The translations under genes were made by a program, and so were the position numbers. From Cyclobacteriaceae bacterium (GTDB taxonomy: Bacteria; Bacteroidota; Bacteroidia; Cytophagales; Cyclobacteriaceae), in the NCBI GenBank assembly GCA_013414665.1, contig CP058703.1, positions 175,134 to 188,643 of the forward strand: a stretch of DNA of 13,510 nt, written 5' to 3'. Positions 6,321-13,510 of the stretch are shown piece by piece (position 1 is the stretch's first letter; each line of letters opens with the position of its first letter). The notes beneath the pieces were generated by a model. It was not told where the DNA came from and ran no database searches. It worked only from the letters and a program-made list of their open reading frames with translations.

Positions 6321-6575
6321 CCATGTGCCTTCTGTCCCACACTATTCAGTAAGTCTATTATTTGTCAACCGTTAATTTGCTGTCAACTTTTGTAACAATA
6401 ATAAAGTTTTTTGAAGGGTGGCAAAAGAAACTCTGTCAACTTGGGATTGCCAGCCACACTCTTTAGCAAGCTTAGAATGTGCGTTGATTGAGCGGCTTGC
6501 TAATGTGTGTGGCGGTCTACGGAGCAATGTCTTCAAACCTTAGTTGTACAACCTTATGATGCCTTAATGAATGCA
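6321..6575. other. Non-coding stretch between cassette array and - strand gene set
   Basis: I see no convincing gene here. If E4 ends a fourth cassette, its body should start here, but the matching cassette start (GTTGGCGCCATGTG on the - strand) does not recur in the window, so the cassette seems truncated. Three copies of TGTCAAC (6363, 6381, 6434) and a strong inverted repeat (6453-6513) are the only structures noted. Confidence 0.4.
6453..6513. repeat. Inverted repeat, 19-nt arms
   Basis: GCCACACTCTTTAGCAAGC (6453-6471) pairs with GCTTGCTAATGTGTGTGGC (6495-6513), 17 of 19 complementary, with a 23-nt loop. It lies 60 bp downstream of the last gene of the - strand set. No T-run follows on the - strand, so a classical intrinsic terminator is not supported. 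It could be a remnant of another attC-like repeat or a 3' transcript hairpin. Confidence 0.45.
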
Positions 6576-7944
6576 CTATCTATTTGGGTTATAATTGACT
6601 TTCTTTTTCCTCAAAGCCAGGTCACTTGTCTGGAAGCCTATGCGCACCTGAAACCTTTGTGGGTAAATATGATTTTGTGTCTGGTTGTTTAAGTTGTATA
6701 ATGCTGTCATTGTCATGTACAACTTTGGGTGAATCAGAAATCTTCGACCTGCTCCAATAAAGTAGTTTGCATTCCATTTATCCTTTTCCTCAACTGAATT
6801 TCCTGAAACACCTGTTACTTCTCCTTCCAAATAAGCATACCATGACTTCAAAATATCATAGTTCACAAATGTTTTGAGTGCTGTATTTTTGGCGTGACAT
6901 ACCAACTATGTTTGATTGAATCCGAAAATGTCACACGGTAATTTATACCTGCACCAACAAAGAATCGAGAGGTGAACTTGTAACCTATTTGTGGTGAAAG
7001 GTCAAGCGATAAAGGTTTCGTGCTGATTACGTTAAAAGTTCCACCAATTACCAATCGCTCAAACAACGACTTTCCCTCCATTGAGGTGCGTCTCGTTGCA
7101 TCATCCAGATTGTTCGAGTTGGAGAACATTCTGTACTTTGATAGTAATTTGCTTGCCTTTTGACTTGCTGCTTCAAGCTTCTCAGGATTCTTAGCAAAAT
7201 AGTCCAGCGCTTTTTCAGCGACCTTATCCTTACCAGTTTGAATAAGGCTGTCTTTATTTTGATACAGGTCAAACTTGTCTTTATACTGCATTACTTCATC
7301 ATTTAGTGCAGCTAACTTATTGGCATTATTGGTTATGTACCCAGAGCCTACTTTTTCAGCCAGTTGTTTTTCTGCAATCTTGGCTGAGTAATCAAGCAGT
7401 TCTTTAGGGTTTTTAAAAACACCCTTTATCGAATCAATGCCGGGAATTTTTTCGGAGAGTTCTTGCCAGTTCAGGGAGTCTGGATGCTCACTGTATTGTT
7501 GTTCCAGGATATCGAAGTTTGGGTTTTTCCGTATCTTGACTAACGTAAGATTTTTAACGTTTTCCCGCGCAATCGCCCTCAGACTATCGCTTTTCGTTGT
7601 GTCATTCAAAATTGCAGTCCAGTTGTTTAGGTGGCCATTAATGCTATCATATGAATTAGATTCAAGAGTGATTCCTTTTTGGAAAGCTTTCTTTCTAATC
7701 TCTCTTGCCTTTGCGTTGCCTGCATAACACTATCCCATGATTTTCTTTCCTTCCTATCCAATTGCTTAACGTGTTTTGCACTGTCCTTTGAATAATACTG
7801 ATAGAATTTCTTCATCCGATGATGACCTGATTCAATTTTGGAGAGTTTCTTTTGATGGATAGGAGAAAGGTTGACATTAAATGACTGGGCAAAACCTGAC
7901 ATAGTAAAAATTAAAAGTACTATTGTGACATTAGTTCTCCGCAT
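6576..7944 (-). CDS. Secreted coiled-coil protein with C-terminal beta-barrel-like region, frame broken twice
   Basis: This is one protein of ~456 residues when repaired. A signal peptide is clear (MRRTNVTIVLLIFTMSGFAQ). Residues ~25-110 are strongly charged and helix-prone, and a middle helical region contains repeated KL/AEK patterns. The last ~150 residues alternate aromatic and polar strands (VIGGTFNVI, FFVGAGINYRVTF, YFIGAGRRF, RFQVRIGFQ), as in small outer-membrane barrels. Breaks lie at T5 7676-7680 and T5 6886-6890; one extra base in each joins the three ORFs cleanly. It starts 4 bp after the SusC-like gene's stop, so they are almost certainly co-transcribed. I do not recognise a named family; location in the outer membrane is inferred. 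Confidence 0.6.
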
Positions 7945-7948
7945 AACA

Positions 7949-9971
7949 TTAGAAGTTTAAATGTAAACCCATACTTACACTTTTTGGAACATGGATAGGC
8001 CTGACGTTTCTTCTATATCTGTGCCTGATCCACCAAGCTTTATCAGATTGCGACCACTTACCGAAAGAATTGCACCTTGTGATACCTTACCCGCAAATAG
8101 CATCTTGGGGAGTCTTATCCCTATAGAGATATCGCGAATCTTGGTAAAGGAGGTGGCAGTAAAGCCTGTGTTACTGTCGTAGCCAGTATAGTTATTTACC
8201 GATTCAATCAGCGCAGTCAGCACGATAGATTTAAATTTTAATTGATTAAACCATCCGGCCCGTAAAAATGGTTTACTCATGGCTCCCTCGCTATTTCTTT
8301 CGTAAAATTTGGATCCTGTCCGGGAAAGTACTAAGCCTGTTTCAAAAGGAAGTGAGGTTTTGTTTATTGGTTTAAACCGGATATCTGCTTCCCACCCTGT
8401 ATTCAAGTATTTCTCTATGGCAAGAATTACAAACTCTGGCAATGTATAGCTTTCCTGGTTTTGAAAGTAATTTACAGTAACCAACAAGTGAGAGTCAAAA
8501 ACCAGCATCCAAGCCTATTTCAAAATTTTTACTTCGTATGGGTTCTGCTTATTGATGGGAAGGGAATAGTAATCCGTATTCAAAACAGGATAGTTATTGA
8601 ATGCCACAACGGTATGTTCACCCAAACTAGTCCTGACTTTTCCAAAATTCATTACTGATTTACCCATTAGTTTACTAAAGAGAAAAGAGGAAGAAATAGA
8701 ATAGGCAGTCGCTTGATCTCCATCATTATTGTCCTGATTATGCGTCCCACTTTTATAGTGAGAGGATATTACGAAAACATCCTGATAACTAACGGATGCC
8801 TGTGCGATAAAAGCTGGATTTTTATCTTTCCATGTTGCCTTGTTCTCTAATTCTCCTAATGGAGGACCATAACGCGATTGATATTGCTCACTATCTTGTC
8901 GAGCATATTGAAGACCAGTAAATGCGGAAAGTGAGAGATTTTTGCTTACCTGCTTAGAGCCCGTAAGGAAAAACTGGCTAGTTTACGGGAATTAGTGGTT
9001 GCTGTTGACAGCCCCCAATCAGTGCCTGTTCTTTCTGTATTCGAATTATAATGACTAAGCGTGAGTTGTGATGTTACAGCAAGCCAGTTGGTAAACTTAT
9101 ACCGGGCTATAAGATTGCCATTCGTGAAAAAATCAGAGGCCGTTTCATTTGTATCAGTAGTGCCCGGTCGGCCCGAAGCCGGGACAGTATCGTCAAACCG
9201 GCTATACCTGCCATTCACGAACATGCGTACATCAAACTTCTCGCTGGTTACAAGTCCTGTATTCAATTTCAGATTGTGGATATACGGCTCACCATGCGAT
9301 TGAAAAATTTCTTTTGAAGCGTATATGAGACCCGCGTATCAACGGCTCCAAAATCCTGGCTGTAGGCAATCGCATTAGCGATATACCATTCACCATTTTT
9401 GTCGGGTTGTCCAGCGGGTGCATTGGGTACTTCATCCCAACCTCTCGTTGCGTACGCACTGAATTCAAAAGAGGTTCCACGACACCTTCACCTGTTTTAC
9501 TGGTTAACACGAAGGCTCCGCTATTTACTCCACCCAGAAAATTCAGGGCATTGGTGTTGCTGAATGCAGAGATAGACGAAAAATCAAAGGTGTTCAGGTT
9601 AAGGTAATTGCCAATATTATTGTTGAAGGGAATGCCATCAATAATGAGCAGCGCATCGTCCACAAATGGAAAAGGCCCTGTGCGCAGACCGGATGCATTG
9701 GCAGAAGGTGCATACGAGGGAGTAGTAAGCCCCGGAATTTGCCCACGCAAGACATTAAAAATATTCACACCCGAAGAAAACCGGAGTATATCCGCATCTT
9801 CAATTTTTTGACGTAACTACCTGAAGACCTGATCTCCTGTTCAAAGTAAGGAGTTACTGCGATTGATTTATGCTGAGTGCTATCGGGTAACGCTACGCGT
9901 ATAGAATCTTGAGTATAAGATAAAGTTGAGAAGGTTACGATTAAGGCAGTTATCAGGAGGGGAATTTTCAT
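7949..9971 (-). CDS. Short SusC/RagA-like TonB-dependent receptor, frame broken several times
   Basis: About 670 residues when repaired, against ~1000 for a full SusC. A signal peptide is present (MKIPLLITALIVTFSTLSYTQ). The plug domain follows at once, with VLRGQIPGL, LLIIDGIPFN and GVNSGAFVLTSKTGEG. The usual N-terminal carboxypeptidase-D-like domain is missing. A barrel region follows, with the family's FEIGLDAGF-type block and a terminal strand SVSMGLHLNF ending in Phe. One-base contractions are inferred at T6 9804-9809, C3 9436-9438, C2 9292-9293, A5 8969-8973 and G2 7998-7999. A compensating pair (T5 8526-8530, A5 8497-8501) encloses an in-frame TAG at 8515-8517. Family members import glycans or peptides through the outer membrane using TonB. 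I see no classical SusD next door. Confidence 0.8.
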
Positions 9972-9998
9972 AGCTTATCAACGCATGTAGCTGCCGCA

Positions 9999-10432
9999 TT
10001 ACGGTTTAATATTGATGTATTGTGTTTTGCCGGGTAAAAATGGTGGGTTTCCGTTTACCCATTCTTCTACTTCCAAAATTTTACTTGTTAGCCGGAAGAT
10101 TTTAAAATCGACATCGGGAGGCGTACAAGGTGGTTCACCAACAGGCTGCACACAAGTGCCAAATCCGGTCAAATCAAGTATGTTGCCATCACCAAAAGTC
10201 CATGTACCTTCCTTCGTACTGGAAGTTGTGCCGCTTAGTGAAAAATAAACATCCTCGCGCGCGTATGTGCCATCGTCATTAAATGTTAAGGTAGTGCTTT
10301 TTGCACCGGATTATCCTTGTACTCATATTGCCAGATACCAAGGGTGAGTTGGGAATTGTCAATCTTTATTTCGTCATCCGCGCAGGAGGCTAGCAACACA
10401 ATTGCTGCTACGCAACAGCGAATTTTTATCAA
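9999..10432 (-). CDS. Lipocalin-like lipoprotein, frame broken once
   Basis: The product is ~145 residues. The N-terminus KIRCCVAAIVLLASC is a lipoprotein signal with lipobox LASC, followed by acidic ADDE. The body has the pattern of small Bacteroidota lipocalin-like lipoproteins: GIWQYEY near the start, LTFNDDGTY, then EGTWTFGDGN and a terminal IFRLTSKILEVEEW. The frame breaks at T5 10298-10302; one base restores VQKSTTLTF. The start is uncertain: no ATG is in frame, and I take TTG at 10430-10432, which leaves a normal-length signal. An undetected indel could hide an ATG. The gene ends 27 bp before the SusC-like gene, so they are likely co-expressed; a lipoprotein partner to that receptor is possible but unproven. 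Confidence 0.6.
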
Positions 10433-10474
10433 GGCCTGGCTATGTGATGGGGTGTATAGTTCATATTCAAAAAT

Positions 10475-11030
10475 TTATGGCACTACTGTTTCATATAGAT
10501 AAGTATTTGTGTCGATCTGTTCAATGATAAAGTCTTTATTGAAGTTATCATTGTTGACAAATAATATCCCCAGTTCAGCATCTGGGTGTTTGTTTTTGAT
10601 TGTTGAGTAGTTTATCGAAAAAATGTGCCGTATTTGTTGCCATTTATGCAGTAGTATCCACTTTGTACAAACTTTCTAATTAGCAGTCTAAAAGAATCCT
10701 CCTTCACTAAATCGTCTAAAAATTCATCGTATCGATTTTCATCACTGTCCTGATTTTCATTTTCCAATTTTGACAACAATACTCCTACGTCATCAAAATA
10801 ATAAGTTATCCTTCTCTCTGGACTCTCATCAAACATGACAAGAATACGATCATTAAGATTTCGCATATACCAACCTTTAAAAGTGATTTTGTTGTCGACT
10901 AATTTATAAAGCTCTAATAATTCAGTCGTTATCTCTCGGTTATTTATATAGTGCGTTAATGCTTTCTGTTTTTATCGCACCCCGCAGAAACGAGAGCAAT
11001 GATAAAGTATGTAACAAGTATCCCTTTCAT
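10475..11030 (-). CDS. Lipoprotein next to Rhs toxin, candidate immunity protein, frame broken twice
   Basis: About 185 residues when repaired. A lipoprotein signal is visible (MKGILVTYFIIALVSAGC, lipobox SAGC). The mature part is acidic and rich in aromatic residues (RILVMFDESPERRITYYFDDV, then NQDSDENRYDEFLDDL). Breaks are at T5 10969-10973 (or T3 10963-10965) and A6 10618-10623; with one base each, the tail continues to TYLYETVVP and TAA at 10475. I recognise no family. Its place directly after the 3' end of an Rhs gene with a variable C-terminal domain is where an immunity gene is expected. A membrane-anchored immunity protein would fit a toxin acting in the cell envelope. The gap to the Rhs stop is 35 bp. 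Confidence 0.55.
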
Positions 11031-11065
11031 ATTTTTTGCTTTTACTCTTTATTGACTTGAGGTTT

Positions 11066-13510
11066 TTATTTTGGAGGAGTAACACTGATCAAACCATAAG
11101 TTGACCACCAAAATTGATTTTGAGTGATGTTTAGGCTTTTTCGCTCCATAATCCCAAAAATTTACATTGTACGAATTGTTGTTTGTTCCAATTTTATTCA
11201 ATTGAATGTAGTGAGTGGCTGACCAATTTTTCCACCAAGCATTGTTCTTAAAAAGGTCAGAGTTCACGTAAAGGAATACATCATTCCCTCGGCTTAACTC
11301 AGTTTGAGCTAAGCCGCCTTTATTGAGATTAGCCCAGCCTAAGTCTCCGCCATAGGTATTAACATTATAGCCAAAATCTCCCATCATTCTTTTGAATTCA
11401 CCAAGGGTAGTACTCGCCCATGTGTTACTCGCATCGCCTGGATCGTACTGCATATTATTTGTAGCCTTATTAAAATAACCCTTATAATGATCCGATAAAG
11501 TCAGGAACATCATTTGATTTGCAGCATTGCCAGCAAGGCCAGAGTATTTTAAGTTACCCGCGTCTTTTCTCACAGACTCAGATGGGCTAAATGTAACAGT
11601 GGTACCGCCTGCATCATATGTTCCGGTTCCCGTTTTATATAAGTCGGTCATTAGTTTGACATATCCAGTTGGATCATTTTGAGCAACATATTTGTTACAG
11701 GCTGCATTGCCGCAAAACCAAGAATTTACCCCTTGATTAATTGAAGATGGATCGCTAATGTTTGCCTCTAAAGAAGCAAGAAATGATTCAGGACTAATAT
11801 TTGGCCATAATTTACTCTCAGATAAGTCATTTTTGTATTGGTTAAGTAAAGACTGAGCATCAGCAAGAGATGAAGTTGGCTCTAAACCCTCTAATTCTAC
11901 CATCGCTATGACCTGATTACCACTAAATGCGTATGTGGACCAGTACGGGTACTTAACAGCCAACGGATCAACCGCCCCAAACCTGCCAATGGCCGGGTCG
12001 TGCATGCGCCACTTAAACTGGTACCAGCCTAAGTCCAAGTCTTTCTGCAACTCTTGGCCCTGGAACAGATAACGATTGCGCAGTTCAGGTTCGAAGTTGC
12101 CAGGTGAAGTTTCCTTCAGCCGGTCGGCCTGGTATTGATTAAATGATAACCCAAAGGGATAATAGTCAGATGCCTGAAGTACCTGTAGCGTAATATTATT
12201 TTTCATGTACAATGTAAGTTTCATCGAAGTATACACTGGCGGCCGCGCTCACGTTGCTCTCGTTGGCCACATATATGTACAAGAAGCCGTTTTGCGTGGC
12301 CGTGAACGAACGGCTCAGTTTTTCAAAGGCGTTGTAGGCGCTGTTGGTTATGGCCTGTCCGCCTGCATTTACAAACTGGTAGCTGCTGTTAAAGAATAGC
12401 CACACTAAGTAAGCCTTGGGCACCGTAGTGCTGCTGCCCATACCGGCAGAGACACCGGGTAGGTTGCTGTTAAAAGACTGGTAGAGCGTGGCCGTTTCCC
12501 CGCGTTTACAATACCAAAAGGTGTTGTAAATGCGGCAAGCAGTGTGGCAGCCGTAACCACCGAATTGCTTCCTGTAACCTGGTTGTATTTGGCATAAGTC
12601 TCCATATATACTTTATCGCCCGTGCTTACAGCCAGCATTTTGGCCGGCCCAACCGGGCTGTAACCGCTATAGCCATTGGTTCGAGCGGATTTATCGGGAA
12701 CAACCACAACATCAGAGGATGGGGTGTAGTTGAATGCAGGATTGGTATGTCGGGTGGTGGCAATATTTTTGAATGACGCCTCTTCTTGTTGAGCTAACGT
12801 TGAGCTACCGCCCGGACTTTCCATGGTGGCACGGTAGGTCAATGTTTCTTTAAGCGGGCCATACACGATACGTACATTGCCCTGATGGTCTTTATGGAAA
12901 TATTCGTAATCAAATACGGTGTTATTCTTTACTGCCCTGCCTTCTTTTGTAATGAAAAATGAAAGTGAGCCGTTATCGTATTGCATACCGCCCACATAGT
13001 CCGTTTTCCAAACCTGCGCCCCGTTAATACGCACCAGTTGGCTGAGTTTGTTGCCGGTGGCATCGTAGGTGTATTCAATTTTATCAACCTGTCCGCCCGG
13101 CCGGGTAAACTGTACTTCCTTAACGAGGTTCAGGTGATTATAAAGAATGTTTGAAATGCTTTTGTTGTGGTCAAACTTCAGGTTGCCGTTTCTATCGTAT
13201 AGGTACTCTTCTATAATGCTGGCACCGGCAGGCTTAAAGCCTAATGATGCATTGCCGGTATCGTTCATATCAATAAGCCGGTTACTGTGCTTGTTGTTAA
13301 GACGGTAGCCATACTTAAGCTGGTCAATCGTGCCTTTCGAGTTTTGCACTTTGCCAAATCGGGTTAGGGCAATTTGAGGGTTGCCGCTGCCATCCGTTAC
13401 TTTTATGTTTCCGTTTTTATCATAGCCATGTATTATTTCGTCAAACATGCCGGACTCGCCAGTCCAGGCCGGATTAAACCATGTTTGGGCATTCCTGGCA
13501 TAATGTGCTT
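11066..13510 (-). CDS. YD-repeat/Rhs protein with predicted cysteine-peptidase C-terminal domain (5' end outside window)
   Basis: This is the last ~815 residues of a large Rhs protein, open to the window edge. YD-type repeats come first (YDKNGN, YLYDRNGNLKFD, YTYDATGNKL, then YEYFHKDHQGNVRIVYG). The Rhs core follows (YPFGLSFN, DLGWYQFKWRMHDPAIGRFGAVDPLA). Beyond it a ~280-residue unique domain has NSWFCGNAACNKYVAQNDP, ATHYIQLN and NFWDYG. The order Cys (codon 11712-11714), His (11211-11213), Asp (11151-11153) suits a papain/C39-like peptidase fold. Breaks are at C4 12498-12501, T5 12199-12203 and T5 11137-11141. The last repair gives a tail ending STYGLISVTPPK with TAA at 11066-11068; unrepaired, the frame ends at 11049. 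Rhs shells enclose and release such C-terminal toxins, usually in contact-dependent competition. Confidence 0.75.

Noticed and set aside
6363..6440. Three TGTCAAC copies as an iteron or operator set
   Set aside because: Spacing is irregular (18 and 53 bp) and the motif is only 7 bp, which chance can explain in this AT-rich stretch.
8515..8517. In-frame TAG as a true end of the SusC-like gene
   Set aside because: A +1/-1 pair of homopolymer corrections around it gives the family's FEIGLDAGF block, and coding continues to a proper terminal barrel strand.

Overview
The window looks like environmental Bacteroidota DNA, probably Cytophagales-like. The evidence is a SusC/RagA-type TonB-dependent receptor, a Bacteroidota-style YD-repeat (Rhs) protein with the DLGWYQFKWRMHDPAIGRF core, lipoproteins with Bacteroidota-like lipoboxes, and a Gfo/Idh/MocA oxidoreductase tail typical of the phylum. 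No rRNA, tRNA or CRISPR array was seen.

Layout. (1) 1-468, + strand: the 3' end of a Gfo/Idh/MocA oxidoreductase. (2) 537-6320: an accessory region that reads as an integron-like gene-cassette array whose cassettes point to the - strand. Four structured repeats of about 130-168 bp (E1 537-702, E2 1973-2138, E3 3411-3534 plus 5394-5398, E4 6153-6320) sit downstream of the cargo genes, as attC sites do. Cassettes 1 and 2 are a tandem duplication of a three-ORF unit that includes a DEDDh exonuclease-BRCT protein. Cassette 3 carries an endonuclease/exonuclease/phosphatase (EEP) protein. A group II intron (about 3535-5393, + strand, with its reverse transcriptase/maturase) is inserted in the outer shoulder of E3, opposite to the cassette genes. 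No integrase lies in the window. (3) 6321-6575: non-coding, with one strong inverted repeat. (4) 6576-13510, all - strand: in transcription order, the 3' part of a YD-repeat/Rhs protein with a C-terminal domain resembling a papain-fold cysteine peptidase, a candidate immunity lipoprotein, a lipocalin-like lipoprotein, a short SusC-like receptor, and a coiled-coil/beta-barrel protein. Gaps are 35, 42, 27 and 4 bp, so this may be one operon.

Reading frames. Most long genes are broken as written, yet nearly every break is repaired by adding one base to a short homopolymer, and the repaired protein reads smoothly. I count about 20 such contractions and one expansion. This looks like uncorrected long-read consensus error more than gene decay. 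I therefore annotate most of these as single genes spanning the breaks and state where each break lies.

How the parts work together. The cassette array collects small nuclease-type cargo and has itself been targeted by a retroelement. The right-hand gene set looks like a polymorphic toxin-immunity locus followed by outer-membrane genes. Both functional readings are inferences from sequence seen by eye; no database search was run.
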